A DNA stretch of 64,000 nucleotides from NCBI GenBank assembly GCA_964518335.1, contig CAZFDT010000001.1:113936-177935 (forward strand). The letters run 5' to 3'. Both the position numbers and the translations under genes were made by a program. Below are positions 1 to 9,017 of the stretch, one piece after another; position 1 is the stretch's first letter, and every line of letters starts with the position of its first letter. The notes beneath the pieces are model-generated. The model did not search any database and was not told the origin of the DNA. It saw nothing but the letters and a program-made list of their open reading frames with translations. This DNA comes from CAZFDT01 sp964518335. GTDB lineage: Bacteria; Planctomycetota; Phycisphaerae; Phycisphaerales; Phycisphaeraceae.

Positions 1-457
1 GCGCGTCGAGTGCGGGCCGGCCGGGTGTGAACGATGCGGCGGCGTAGTCGTGGAGCGTCGCGCTGGTGCGCACGAAGCGCGAGTCGAATCGGTGCTGGAT
101 CGCGTCGATGCCGCCGGGCATGCGGCAGGCGTCGGCGGCGGTGAGGGCGTCGCGGACGGCTTCCCAGGGCGGGGTGGCCCGCGCGCCGGGCAACTGCAGC
201 GGCGACAGCGCCACCTCGCTGGTCGCCAGCACGGCGACCTGCTCGTGGCGTTCCTGCACGTGAATAAAGCTGGCGGTGTTGCCGAAGTAGTCCAGCCGTG
301 TGACGAGCACGTCGGGCCGGGGCGACACGTCGATGCGGCAAGCGACGACGCGCTGTCGTGGCGTGGCGCGCGGCGTCAGCCACAGGGCGCTCTGGCTGAT
401 CTCGACGGGATCACTGTAGCGGTACTGCGTGACGTGACGAACGCGGTAGCGGATCAT
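1..457 (-). CDS. Transglutaminase-like protein, N-terminal part (runs off the window)
   Basis: The 152 visible residues start MIRYRVRHVTQYRYSDPVE and continue with SALWLTPRATPRQRV and a DYFGN motif. This is the pattern of the bacterial transglutaminase-like N-terminal beta domain; the catalytic Cys-His-Asp domain would lie beyond position 1. The start codon overlaps the stop of the upstream ATP-grasp/alpha-E gene in an ATGA arrangement (454-457), which implies translational coupling. In known genomes this family travels with ATP-grasp and alpha-E genes in predicted peptide-modification clusters. The N-terminal family call is firm; enzymatic activity cannot be judged because the catalytic part is missing. 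Confidence 0.85.
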   Translation of the reverse strand, partial: MIRYRVRHVTQYRYSDPVEISQSALWLTPRATPRQRVVACRIDVSPRPDVLVTRLDYFGNTASFIHVQERHEQVAVLATSEVALSPLQLPGARATPPWEAVRDALTAADACRMPGGIDAIQHRFDSRFVRTSATLHDYAAASFTPGRPALDA

Positions 458-3060
458 GCGGCGCCTCCTCGCCGGTCGGCGCGTTCGCCGACGCTGACCA
501 TCGGGCTGGACGCGGCGTGGCTGAGGTAGGTGCGGGCCAGGGCGTCGCTGAGTCGGGGCAGGCGCGAGGCGAGGTTGTTGAGCACGAAGGCGAGGCCGCG
601 GCGGAACCCGTCGTCGTCCACGGCGGCGAGCTGGCGCGGATCGCTGACGCGCAGATCGGTGAGCGCGGCCAGCACGAGCTGCTGCTCCTCGCTGCGGCTG
701 GCGCTGCCGGGCCCGCCGCCCAGCGCGTTGGGCAGGTTCTCCACGTGGTTGAGCAGCGCCGCCATCTGAAACGCCAGCGAGCGCGGGTTGGTCTCGTCGA
801 TCAGCAGCAGGTCCAGCACCGCCGCCACGCGCAACGTCGTCTGGTAGCGCGAGCGATAGGTCATCGAACTGTCGGCGACTTCGAGGATGGCTTCGAGCAC
901 CGACGGCTCGTGCGGGTGGGTGCGGCCCAGGGCGCTGGCGACCAGGCGGATCGTGTGAACGCCCCGCTCGATGCGGCGTCCGATGTCGAGGAACCGCCAG
1001 CCCTGCCCGCGCGTCATGCTCTCCATGCCCAGCCCGCTGAACGCGCTGAGCGTGATCACCAGGCGGTTGAGCAGCGTCGCCACTTCGCCGACCACCGGCC
1101 GATCGCCCTGGGCCGTGGACACCTCGCGCACGTCCAGGTGCAACTGGTTGATGATCCGCCAGGCGTCGAGCGAGATGCGGTCGCGCACGACCGAGGCGAG
1201 GTTGAACGCGCGGTCGAGTGTGGCTCGCAGGCTGGTGTAGTGCTCGCGGTCGAGCAGCAGCGTGCGGATGCGGTCCTCCAGGCGCAGGGGATCGGTCAGG
1301 GGCAGCGCGGCGTGGTGCATGTCATCGCCGAACGACCCGACGCCCATGGCCTGGGCGGCGGCCAGCAGCACGGGCAGCTCGGGCGTGCCGCCGAGCGAGT
1401 CGATCGTCAGGCGGTCGAGGATGGCGCGGAAGAGGCGGACGGTGTCCTCGGCGCGTTCGACGTAGCGTCCGAGCCAGTAGAGGTTATCTGCAACGCGGCT
1501 GGGCAGCTCGGCGCCGCGGCGGACGACGGTGACGGCGCTGTGCTCGGGTTCGAGAAGGCTGAAGGAGCTCACGGGCCCGTCGGCGAGGACCCAGGTGTCC
1601 TTGCTGCCGCCGCCGCGCTGCATGGAGACGACCAGGGACTCGGCGGAGATGCTCGTGCGGGTGAGTCCGCCGGGCATGGCGCTGTAGGAGTCGTCGCAGC
1701 GGACGACGTAGGTGCGCAGGACGACGTGGCGTGGCTCGACCTTGCCGCCGCGCCACACGGGGGCGGTGGACAGGGGCACGCGTTCCTGGGCGATCCAGTG
1801 GTGCGGCCGGGCCTCGATGCGGGCGATGAGCTTGTGCCGCTCGGCATCGGAGAGCATGTCGCCGAAGTGCGGGTCGCTGCCCAGCGCGCCGAAGGCCGGC
1901 TTGACGACGAGGCGGTCGATGCGGGCGGTCACCTCGCGGCGCTCGCGCTGCTGGCCGCACCACCAGGTGGCGACGGAGGGCAACTGCAGCTCCTCGCCGA
2001 GCAGGTGTCGGCACAGGCCGGGCAGGAACGCCATCAGCGCCGGCGACTCGACCACGCCGCTGCCCAGGGCGTTGGCGATGGTCACGTGGCCCGCGTGGGC
2101 CGCCTGCACCAGCCCGGGGATGCCCAGCGTCGAGTCGGGGCGAAGGTCCAGCGGGTCGCAGAAGTCGTCGTCCATGCGGCGGATGATGACATCGACCTGC
2201 ACGAGGCCGCCCAGGGTCTTGAGGTAGATCTTGTTGTCTCGAAAGGTCAGGTCGCCGCCTTCGACGAGGGTGTAGCCCAGGTAGCGTGCGAGGTAGGCGT
2301 GCTCGAAGTAGGTCTCGTTGAACGGGCCGGGCGTGAGCAGGACGATCTTGGGATCGTTGCGGCCGCGGGGCGCCAGGTCGCGCAACGTCTCGCGCAGCTT
2401 GCCGAAGTAGGTCGCCAGGCGCTGCACATTGCAGTCGCGGAAGGCCTCGGGGAGCGTGCGCGAGACGACGATGCGGTTCTCCAGTGCGTAGCCGGCGCCG
2501 CTGGGGGCCTGCACGCGATCGCCCAGCACCCACCACTGCCCGTCGGGTGAGCGGGCCAGATCGGCGGCGTACTGCACCAGGTGGGCCGCGCCCGGCACGG
2601 GGATGCCGTGGCACGGCCGCAGAAAGCCCGGATGGGCGAAGACCAGCTCCGGCGGGAGCAGGCCATCGTGGAGCAGGCGCTGCGGGCCGTAAAGGTCGGC
2701 GATGATGAGGTTCAGCAGCGTGGCGCGCTGCACGAGACCGGCCTCGATGCGACGCCAATCGGCGGGGTCGATCACCAGCGGCAGCGGATCGAGGGCCCAG
2801 GGTCGGTCCATGCCCTGCGGATCGCCATAGACGTTGTAGGTGACGCCGTGCTCGTGGATGAGCCGGCCTGCGGCCTCCCAGCGGCGGGGCAGCTCGTCGG
2901 GGCGCATGCGATCCATGGCCGTGAGCAGCGCGTGCCAGTGCCCCCGCCGCACGCCCTGGGCGTCGGTCATTTCGTCGAACACGCCTCGGACGGTGCGATA
3001 TCCGCGACAAAACACGTCGCCCGGCGCGGTCTCGACCCGTTGTGTCGCCATATCGCCCAT
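454..3060 (-). CDS. Circularly permuted ATP-grasp / alpha-E domain fusion protein
   Basis: 868 residues. Residues 1 to about 500 match the circularly permuted type 2 ATP-grasp family (formerly DUF404/407), with motifs such as VYGDPQGMDRPWALDPLPL, LTPGPFNETYFEHAYLARY and KPAFGALGSDP. From about residue 518 a helical alpha-E domain (DUF403) begins at LPSRVADNLYWLGRYVERAE and runs to near the end. The two are usually separate adjacent genes; here they form one polypeptide. The family is predicted to form amide bonds on peptides in ATP-dependent reactions; the substrate is unknown. I chose the ATG at 3060 (MGDMATQ) because a GGAAGAG sequence sits about 10 bases upstream; the ATG at 3051 is an alternative. 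The gene is divergent from the M23-like gene at 3203. Confidence 0.92.
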   Translation of the reverse strand: MGDMATQRVETAPGDVFCRGYRTVRGVFDEMTDAQGVRRGHWHALLTAMDRMRPDELPRRWEAAGRLIHEHGVTYNVYGDPQGMDRPWALDPLPLVIDPADWRRIEAGLVQRATLLNLIIADLYGPQRLLHDGLLPPELVFAHPGFLRPCHGIPVPGAAHLVQYAADLARSPDGQWWVLGDRVQAPSGAGYALENRIVVSRTLPEAFRDCNVQRLATYFGKLRETLRDLAPRGRNDPKIVLLTPGPFNETYFEHAYLARYLGYTLVEGGDLTFRDNKIYLKTLGGLVQVDVIIRRMDDDFCDPLDLRPDSTLGIPGLVQAAHAGHVTIANALGSGVVESPALMAFLPGLCRHLLGEELQLPSVATWWCGQQRERREVTARIDRLVVKPAFGALGSDPHFGDMLSDAERHKLIARIEARPHHWIAQERVPLSTAPVWRGGKVEPRHVVLRTYVVRCDDSYSAMPGGLTRTSISAESLVVSMQRGGGSKDTWVLADGPVSSFSLLEPEHSAVTVVRRGAELPSRVADNLYWLGRYVERAEDTVRLFRAILDRLTIDSLGGTPELPVLLAAAQAMGVGSFGDDMHHAALPLTDPLRLEDRIRTLLLDREHYTSLRATLDRAFNLASVVRDRISLDAWRIINQLHLDVREVSTAQGDRPVVGEVATLLNRLVITLSAFSGLGMESMTRGQGWRFLDIGRRIERGVHTIRLVASALGRTHPHEPSVLEAILEVADSSMTYRSRYQTTLRVAAVLDLLLIDETNPRSLAFQMAALLNHVENLPNALGGGPGSASRSEEQQLVLAALTDLRVSDPRQLAAVDDDGFRRGLAFVLNNLASRLPRLSDALARTYLSHAASSPMVSVGERADRRGGAA

Positions 3061-3202
3061 TGCAGCCGGACTCTTCCCGGCGTCTTCGCACCCGAGCAGG
3101 CAGGACCGAAGCGCCCAACACGATATCGGCAGAATCGCCCTTTGGCGACTGGCGCCGGCGAACGTCGCGACGCCCGCGGCGGTTGTGATAGGCTTTTCCG
3201 CC

Positions 3203-4117
3203 ATGAAGATCGTCCGACAGGCCCGCCCCACGCTCACGCCGGTGGAGTTGGACGTGGGCGACGAACTGCAGTTGACGCTCGCCGATGGCGTAATGCGACG
3301 CATCGTGGTGGCCGCTGCGCACGCCGGCGTGGACCGCCGAGGCGTCGTCGCCAACGGCCAGCGAGAGGGCGTCCTGAGCTATCGCATCGCGTGTACGCTC
3401 CAAATCGACGGGCAGGTGGTGCAAATGGTGCGGACGATCCCATCGCAGGAGAACTTCCGGCCGCCGCCTCGGGCGCTGGGACTGCGACTGTGGCTCGATG
3501 CCGTGGACGACATCTTCAGCTTCCTCGAGGAGAAGCATGGTTCGTGTCGGCCCAAGCGCAAGGTGCGCCTGGCGGTGTGGGACGAGCGATCTCGCATCTG
3601 TCCGCTGCTGTTGCACCCGTGGTGTCCGCTGCCCGAAGGCGGGCTGCGCGTCGAGCAGTGCTATCGCGGCGAGGACACCTGGCTGGGTCCATACGACGGA
3701 GACGCGGCGCATGGCGGGCTTGACATCAACCATCCCGCCGGCACGCCGCTGTGGACTCCACTTCACATCGACTCGCACGAGCTGTTCGACCGCGTGGGCA
3801 TGGGCGCCAACAACAACCGCTGGCGCGGGCTGCACCACTGGCCCGACGGCTCGACGTGGGTGCTGCAGTCGCACCACCTGATCCGCCTGCTCGTGCCCGA
3901 GGGCGAGCCGATCTCCGCCGGCACGCACTACGCCGAGGCCGCCGGCGTGCTCCCGGGCTTCCACGAGCACAGCCACTTCGTCTTCCGCGTCCGCACCGAG
4001 GGCGAAGAAATCTCCCTCGACCCGTGGCTCCTGTTCTGGCAGATGTACGAGGACCGCAGGGCTACTGCAGCACGAGAGGCGCTTTCATTCGGGAATCACC
4101 GTCAGCCGCGCAGCTGA
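3203..4117 (+). CDS. Uncharacterised protein with M23 (LytM)-like metallopeptidase motifs
   Basis: 304 residues, no clear signal peptide. The N-terminal half is a beta-rich region of unknown family (starts MKIVRQARPTLTPVELDVGD). The C-terminal half contains HGGLD (His170-x3-Asp174) and HEHSHFVFRV (histidines 254, 256, 258). These mimic the HxxxD and HxH metal ligands of M23/LytM peptidases, in the same order and with a plausible spacing. I infer a zinc-binding LytM-like fold; peptidase activity is uncertain because the surrounding sequence is divergent. It is transcribed away from the ATP-grasp/alpha-E/transglutaminase genes and may belong to the same pathway. The ATG at 3203 is the first start in this frame downstream of the neighbour's 5' end. 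Confidence 0.6.
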   Translation: MKIVRQARPTLTPVELDVGDELQLTLADGVMRRIVVAAAHAGVDRRGVVANGQREGVLSYRIACTLQIDGQVVQMVRTIPSQENFRPPPRALGLRLWLDAVDDIFSFLEEKHGSCRPKRKVRLAVWDERSRICPLLLHPWCPLPEGGLRVEQCYRGEDTWLGPYDGDAAHGGLDINHPAGTPLWTPLHIDSHELFDRVGMGANNNRWRGLHHWPDGSTWVLQSHHLIRLLVPEGEPISAGTHYAEAAGVLPGFHEHSHFVFRVRTEGEEISLDPWLLFWQMYEDRRATAAREALSFGNHRQPRS

Positions 4118-4208
4118 CGTCGATAAGACTCGCGGACGAAAGCGGCTGTCCTTCCATCATGTCTTCGATGGCGGCCATGCCCGTATTCCACCGGTCAGGC
4201 CGGTTGGG

Positions 4209-6914
4209 TCAGGCCTGTGTACGCGGCGCCAGCTCCTCGTGGGCGCGGGTGATCAGCGCGGTCCAGCCGGTCTGGTGGGCGGCGCCCAGGCCGCGGCCGG
4301 TCTCGCCGTGGAAGAATTCGTGGAACTCGAGCTGGCCCCGGAAACTGGGGCGGCCCGCCAGCGGGTGGTCGGCGCCGAAGCACGGACGCACGCCGTCCCT
4401 TCCGGGGGCGGGGGCGGGGGCGGGGGTGAACAAACTCGCCATGCGGCGGCACAGCTCGGTGGCGACCTGATCGAGTGTCATCATCACGCCCGAGCCCGTC
4501 GGGCACTCGACGCGCAGCGTGTCGCCGTAGAACAGGGCGTACCGCTGCAGCGCCTCGACCAGCAGGTAATTGAGCGGCAGCCACACCGGCCCGCGCCAGT
4601 TGCTGTTGCCCCCGAACAGGTCGGTGTCGCCCTCGCCCGGCACGTAGCGCACGGTCCACTCGCGCCCGTCGTGGCGGAAGACGAACGGCTCGCGCTCGTG
4701 GACCTTCGACAGCGAGCGGATGCCGAAAGGCGACAAGAACTCGCTCTCGTCGAGCATGTAGCGCAGCACGCGCTGCAGCCGCTCCTTGGTGGGGATGGCC
4801 AGCAGGAACTGGTCGGCCTGCTGGGCGCTTTCCTCGAGATAGGTGATGTACTGGGCCAGGTCGTGGCGGTACTGCACGAACCACCGGGTGCGCTTGCGGA
4901 ACCCGTGCAGCGCGTCGAAGTCGGCGCGGTCGAACAGCTCGACGGCCAGCAGCGGGATGAGCCCGACGATCGAGCGGACGCGCAGCGGCGTGTTGGTCGT
5001 GCCGATGCGGACCTGGTCGTAGTAGAACCCGTCCTGTTCGTTCCACAGTCCGCTGCCGCCGAGCGTGTTGATGGCGTCGGCGATGTGGATGAAGTGCTCG
5101 AAGAACTTGGAGGTCATGTCCTCGTAGCCCGCCCCGTGCCGCGCCAGCTCCAGCGCCATCGACAGCATGGTTCCGCAGTAGAACGCCATCCACGCGGTGC
5201 CGTCGGCCTGCTGCAGATAACCTCCCGTGGGCAGCGGCTGCGAGCGGTCGAACACGCCGACGTTGTCCAGTCCCAGGAACCCGCCGCTGAAAAGATGGCG
5301 GCCCTCCTGGTCCTTGCGGTTGACCCACCACGTGAAGTTCAAGAGCAGCTTCTGAAAGCACGACGCGAGAAAGTCGATGTCGCGCCCCCCGCGCGGGCCG
5401 GTCATCTTGTACACCCGCCACACCGCCCAGGCATGCACCGGCGGGTTCACATCGCACAGCGCCCACTCGTACGCGGGGATCTGACCGTTGGGGTGCATGT
5501 ACCACTCGCGCAGGAACAGGCACAACTGCGACTTGGCGAAGTGCGGATCGAGGTGCGCAAACGGGATCATGTGGAACGCCAGGTCCCACGCGGCGTACCA
5601 CGGGTACTCCCACTTGTCGGGCATCGAGATCACGTCGCGGTTGAACAGGTGGGGCCAGTCGGCGTTGCGCCCCTTTTTCCGGGCCCGCGGCGGCGGAGGC
5701 ATCGCCGGGTCGCCGTCGATCCAGTCCTCGACGACGTAGTGATAAAACTGCTTGGACCACAGCAGCGACGCATACGCCTGCCGCGACACCAGGCGCTGAT
5801 CCTCGTCCAGGCCCGCCGGCATGACGCTGGCGTAAAAGGCGTCGGCCTCCGCCATCCTCGCCGCCAGCACCGCGTCGAACGCCTTCGCCACCACGCGCGA
5901 CTTGTCCCCCGGCTCGCCACGCGTCAGCCGCAATCGCACCGTCGCCTCGCCCCCGGCAGGCAACTGCAGCACATAATGCGCCGCCGCCTTCGTCCCCTTC
6001 GCGTCGGGCTTGACCGCGCTCGCGTCGCCGTCCACCAGCCAGCGATGAAACGCGTCTTTCACGTAAGGCGTGTACGTCGCCGCGCCGTACAGCCGCTGCG
6101 TGTTCGTCTCGTTCTCCGTGAACACCACCCCGGGGAGCGTTCCATCCGGGCCGGCGCCGTGCTCGAACGTGAACTTGCCCAGCGTCTCGTGATCGGTCAC
6201 CAGCCGCGACTCGTCGTGACGCCGGATCACCGGCTTAAGCGTGCAGCCCTCGTGCCGGCAGCCCCAGATCCACGTGTTGCGGAACCACAGCGTCGGCAGC
6301 AGGTGCAGCGTCGCCGCCTCCGGCCCGCGGTTCACCGCCGTGAGGCGAATCAGCATGTCGTTGTCGTCGGCCTTGGCGTACTCGACGAACACGTCGAAGT
6401 AGCGGTCGTCGTCGAACACGCCCGTGTCCGCCAGCTCGAACTCGCGCTCGGACTTGCCGCGGCGGCGGTTCTCCTCGACGAGTCGACCGTAAGGAAACGC
6501 CGCCTGCGGATACTTGTAAAGACCCTTGGCATACGCGTACGTCGGCGTCGCGTCGAGGTAGTAGTAAAGCTCCTTCACGTCCTCGCCGTGGTTGCCCTCA
6601 GGCCCCGACAGGCCGAACAGTCGCTCCTTCAGAATCGCGTCGCGCCCGTTCCACATCGCCAGGGCAAAGCACAGCCGACACTCGCGATCGCAAAACCCGA
6701 GGATGCCGTCCTCCCCCCAGCGGTACGCCCGGCTGCGCGCCTGATCGTGCGGCAGATAGTCCCATGCGCTGCCGTCAGCCGAGTAGTCCTCGCGCACGGT
6801 GCCCCACTGCCGCTCCGACAGATACGTTCCCCATCGCTTCCAGTTCTTCGTGCGCTGCGCGTCCTCGTGCAGCCTCGCGCGCTCGGCGGCGATCGACATG
6901 CTCCGTCCGCTCAT
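4209..6914 (-). CDS. GH63-like glucosidase / mannosylglycerate-hydrolase-type (alpha/alpha)6 enzyme
   Basis: 901 residues, no signal peptide, so probably cytoplasmic. It starts MSGRSMSIAAERARLHEDAQ; the second ATG at 6899 is equally possible. Conserved stretches include KRWGTYLSERQWGTVREDYS, WDLAFHMIPFAHLDP (about residue 441) and FGGNSNWRGPVWLPLNYL (about residue 768). These are typical of the large bacterial GH63-related glucosidases (MGH1-like glycoside hydrolase). The expected role is hydrolysis of alpha-glucosides or glucosylglycerate-type compatible solutes; the substrate cannot be read from sequence. An in-frame (PA)n run near residues 828-836 is encoded by a G-rich hexamer repeat. The gene converges on the M23-like gene with 91 bp between them and no obvious terminator. 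Confidence 0.85.
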   Translation of the reverse strand: MSGRSMSIAAERARLHEDAQRTKNWKRWGTYLSERQWGTVREDYSADGSAWDYLPHDQARSRAYRWGEDGILGFCDRECRLCFALAMWNGRDAILKERLFGLSGPEGNHGEDVKELYYYLDATPTYAYAKGLYKYPQAAFPYGRLVEENRRRGKSEREFELADTGVFDDDRYFDVFVEYAKADDNDMLIRLTAVNRGPEAATLHLLPTLWFRNTWIWGCRHEGCTLKPVIRRHDESRLVTDHETLGKFTFEHGAGPDGTLPGVVFTENETNTQRLYGAATYTPYVKDAFHRWLVDGDASAVKPDAKGTKAAAHYVLQLPAGGEATVRLRLTRGEPGDKSRVVAKAFDAVLAARMAEADAFYASVMPAGLDEDQRLVSRQAYASLLWSKQFYHYVVEDWIDGDPAMPPPPRARKKGRNADWPHLFNRDVISMPDKWEYPWYAAWDLAFHMIPFAHLDPHFAKSQLCLFLREWYMHPNGQIPAYEWALCDVNPPVHAWAVWRVYKMTGPRGGRDIDFLASCFQKLLLNFTWWVNRKDQEGRHLFSGGFLGLDNVGVFDRSQPLPTGGYLQQADGTAWMAFYCGTMLSMALELARHGAGYEDMTSKFFEHFIHIADAINTLGGSGLWNEQDGFYYDQVRIGTTNTPLRVRSIVGLIPLLAVELFDRADFDALHGFRKRTRWFVQYRHDLAQYITYLEESAQQADQFLLAIPTKERLQRVLRYMLDESEFLSPFGIRSLSKVHEREPFVFRHDGREWTVRYVPGEGDTDLFGGNSNWRGPVWLPLNYLLVEALQRYALFYGDTLRVECPTGSGVMMTLDQVATELCRRMASLFTPAPAPAPGRDGVRPCFGADHPLAGRPSFRGQLEFHEFFHGETGRGLGAAHQTGWTALITRAHEELAPRTQA
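4404..4426 (+). repeat. (GGGGGC)n hexamer tract, potential G-quadruplex
   Basis: Four runs of five G separated by single C. It lies inside the glucosidase gene, with the G-rich strand on the non-coding (+) strand. It encodes a Pro-Ala repeat, so gain or loss of one hexamer would leave the frame intact. Confidence 0.8.
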
Positions 6915-6956
6915 GGGGAGCAGTGTACCAAGCGGATCGTGCGCTCGCGGTGACTC

Positions 6957-7793
6957 CTATTCGGACGGGGCTGGTTCCAGGTGCCGGCGCAGGAAGGTTA
7001 CGGTGCGCGACCAGGACGCGGCGGCGGCCTTGGCGTTGGCGCCGTCGCGGCCGTCCTGCTGACGCAGGAACCCGTGCCCGGCGCCGTCATGCACGATCGC
7101 TTCGAAGGATCGCTCGGCCGCCTTCATCGCCTCCTGCGTGGCGGGCACAGTTGCCGTGACCCGCGCGTCGTCGCCGCCGTAGTGGCCCAGCACGGGGCAC
7201 GTCACCGTACGCACGGCGTCGGCGTCGGCGGGGCCGCTGCCGTAGTACACCACCGAGGCCTTGAGCCCCGGCAGATGCGCTGCGTACTTGAACGCCACGC
7301 TCCCGCCCCAGCAGAACCCGATCACCGCCGATCTGACCGACGTGGAAGGCAGGTCGATGGCATACGCGCGCACCGCGTCGAGCCTGGCCGCCACTTCCTC
7401 ATCGCTCAGGTCGCGCACCGCCGCACGCACCGCGTCGCCCTCGAACGCTTGCGTCCCGCCGCCGCCCGGCCCCTTGCCCGACAGCAGGTCCGGGGCCACT
7501 GCAACAAACCCCTCCGCCGCAAGCGCGTCGGCCACACCGCGCACCCAGTCCGTCAGCCCGAAAATCTCGTGGATCACCACCACCACCGGCGCGGGGTCCG
7601 CCCGCTCCGGATACACCACCCACGTCCGTATCGCCGTCTGGCCCTTTCGCATCTCCACATCCACCCACTCCCCATGCCGCGGCGACTTCACCAGCGCCTC
7701 GCCCGCGCCCTCCCCCGCCGCCGGCAACGCCCACGCCGCCGCCGCACACACGCACACCACCGCCGCACTCGCCAAGGTCATCTGCAGCATCAT
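6957..7793 (-). CDS. Secreted dienelactone hydrolase family protein
   Basis: 278 residues. An N-terminal signal peptide (MMLQMTLASAAVVCVCAAAA, cleavage near the following ALPAAGEG) suggests export. The alpha/beta-hydrolase domain has the DLH-family nucleophile elbow GFCWGG (Cys near residue 160), an acidic residue in GGDDARV (near 206) and the histidine in GAGHGF (near 240). That completes a Cys-Asp-His triad. HEIFG is the usual DLH glutamate-bearing motif. Dienelactone hydrolases open lactone or ester rings; this secreted branch has no known substrate. The start follows AAGGAG by 4-7 bases (ATG 7793 or 7790). It stands alone between two unrelated genes and probably has its own promoter. Confidence 0.88.
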   Translation of the reverse strand: MMLQMTLASAAVVCVCAAAAWALPAAGEGAGEALVKSPRHGEWVDVEMRKGQTAIRTWVVYPERADPAPVVVVIHEIFGLTDWVRGVADALAAEGFVAVAPDLLSGKGPGGGGTQAFEGDAVRAAVRDLSDEEVAARLDAVRAYAIDLPSTSVRSAVIGFCWGGSVAFKYAAHLPGLKASVVYYGSGPADADAVRTVTCPVLGHYGGDDARVTATVPATQEAMKAAERSFEAIVHDGAGHGFLRQQDGRDGANAKAAAASWSRTVTFLRRHLEPAPSE

Positions 7794-7808
7794 CGATCTC
7801 CTTGTGTT

Positions 7809-7848
7809 GGCTATAGGGCATGAACGTCCAGACCGATCAACTATAGCC
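7809..7848. promoter_or_regulatory. Inverted repeat GGCTATAG...CTATAGCC upstream of the dienelactone hydrolase gene
   Basis: Two perfect 8-base arms (7809-7816 and 7841-7848), centres 32 bp apart, lie just 5' of the dienelactone hydrolase start at 7793. On the minus strand a TTGATC followed by CCTATA at a 17-bp spacing overlaps it. It could be an operator or a paired -10-like element. Evidence is sequence symmetry only. Confidence 0.3.
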
Positions 7849-7870
7849 CCGGCCCTGGCGTCTGCGGCCG

Positions 7871-8923
7871 TCAGTCCTCGATGAGGCGATGTGCAGCGAC
7901 CACCACGGGATGCCCCGGTGCGATGGCCACGGCGCGGCGAACCAGCCGAGCGGCGCGAGCGCGGCGGCCGGCGACCCAGTCGTGATAGGCATCGGCGATG
8001 AGGCGCACTGCAGCAGCATTGCGCATTGCCTGCTCGTGACGCGACGCCTCCATGTCGTGCAGTTGCGTCAGGACGTGGCGAATCTCACCGTGAACGTCTG
8101 AGGGGGCGGTGATGATGAGGCTGCTGGCGACCATGCGGCTCATGATGACCTCGCCCCCGAGAGTGTGCCATTCCTCAGGCCGGCCGCAGGTGTTCTGAAT
8201 CAGCGTGACGAGTTCCTCGACGATTCCGGCAATCTCCGGATCGATGGTATCGTCGGGAGCAGGGGGAACCCATTGCGGGGTCGATCCGCCCGAGTTCGTG
8301 CCGGACAGCGCGTGGCTGAGGTCGAATACGGGTTGAGGCGGCATGGTTCGGAAATAGACGTCAAGCCGGCGGTTCAGTTGAGCTTCATGCCGGCCGGCTT
8401 CCTCGGCGGAGACATACATCGCCGGGCGGAGCATCGCATGAACCAAGCCGCGCATCGGATAGACCACGCTCACGCGGTGACGGCGACGGGCAAGACGTTG
8501 CGTGGTGACATGGATCACGCCCTCCGTGACGACGTAGTCCAAAGGGTCGAATTCACTGATCGTGCAGTGATCCAGCCCCTGTCGCAAGACGGCGCGGGCT
8601 GGCACGTCGTGGAGGACAAGCGTGACGGGGAGGTCGCCGGTGACGCCGACGACTTCGAGGTTCGGCCAGTCCACGGTGACGTTGATCCCCGAAACGTCCC
8701 GATATTGCTCGATGAAACGGGCCAGTGTCGTACCGGTGACGTCCATCGACATCGCTCGGTCGAGTTGCCGAATCACGCGCCGATCAGCTTCTGACATGGG
8801 TGGGACAGGCAGGGCCGGCCAATCCGGGGACGCCGAGGGCGCTGGTCGCACATTGCACCCCGTCGCCAGCAGAATCACAGGTAGAACCAGCGTCGCTGCC
8901 CATCCCGGCTGCTTGGAAGTCAT
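7871..8923 (-). CDS. Lipoprotein with a secretin/STN-like domain, function unknown
   Basis: 350 residues from the ATG at 8923. The N-terminus MTSKQPGWAATLVLPVILLATGCNV has a clear lipobox (LATGC), so it is probably a lipid-anchored envelope protein. Residues about 65-150 (GTTLARFIEQYRDVSGINVT... ARAVLRQGL) resemble the short secretin/TonB N-terminal (STN) domain, common in planctomycete proteins of unknown role. The C-terminal third is helical, with repeated arginine and alanine (AGRRARAARLVRRAVAIAPG), possibly a single TPR-like unit. There is no gene partner; the RAYT transposase locus starts within 100 bp on the other strand. Secretin-like only in its N-terminal module: no pore domain is present. 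Confidence 0.7.
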   Translation of the reverse strand: MTSKQPGWAATLVLPVILLATGCNVRPAPSASPDWPALPVPPMSEADRRVIRQLDRAMSMDVTGTTLARFIEQYRDVSGINVTVDWPNLEVVGVTGDLPVTLVLHDVPARAVLRQGLDHCTISEFDPLDYVVTEGVIHVTTQRLARRRHRVSVVYPMRGLVHAMLRPAMYVSAEEAGRHEAQLNRRLDVYFRTMPPQPVFDLSHALSGTNSGGSTPQWVPPAPDDTIDPEIAGIVEELVTLIQNTCGRPEEWHTLGGEVIMSRMVASSLIITAPSDVHGEIRHVLTQLHDMEASRHEQAMRNAAAVRLIADAYHDWVAGRRARAARLVRRAVAIAPGHPVVVAAHRLIED

Positions 8924-8948
8924 GGATGCAGTGTACCGTGTCGGGGCA

Positions 8949-8974
8949 GCCGGGGCCGGGGACGGCCCGGCTCG
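8949..8974 (+). repeat. Left 26-bp palindromic repeat flanking the RAYT gene
   Basis: It begins GCCGGGGCCGG and ends GGCCCGGCTCG, and can fold into a GC-rich hairpin. It matches the reverse complement of 9547-9572 at 25 of 26 positions, the difference being at the eleventh base. Placed 43 bp before the transposase start. Confidence 0.75.
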
Positions 8975-9017
8975 CTGGGAGGTTGCGGGCGGGGGCGGCG
9001 AGAGATACAAAGCAAGC

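Noticed and set aside
4239..6953. Long open frame (904 codons) antisense to the glucosidase gene
   Set aside because: It is an open frame produced by high GC in codon position three of the real gene. It is rich in Arg, His, Val and Gln without any domain. The same applies to long antisense frames over 517-2550, 13283-15979, 23895-26636, 38383-40398, 40122-42584 and 53193-56090.
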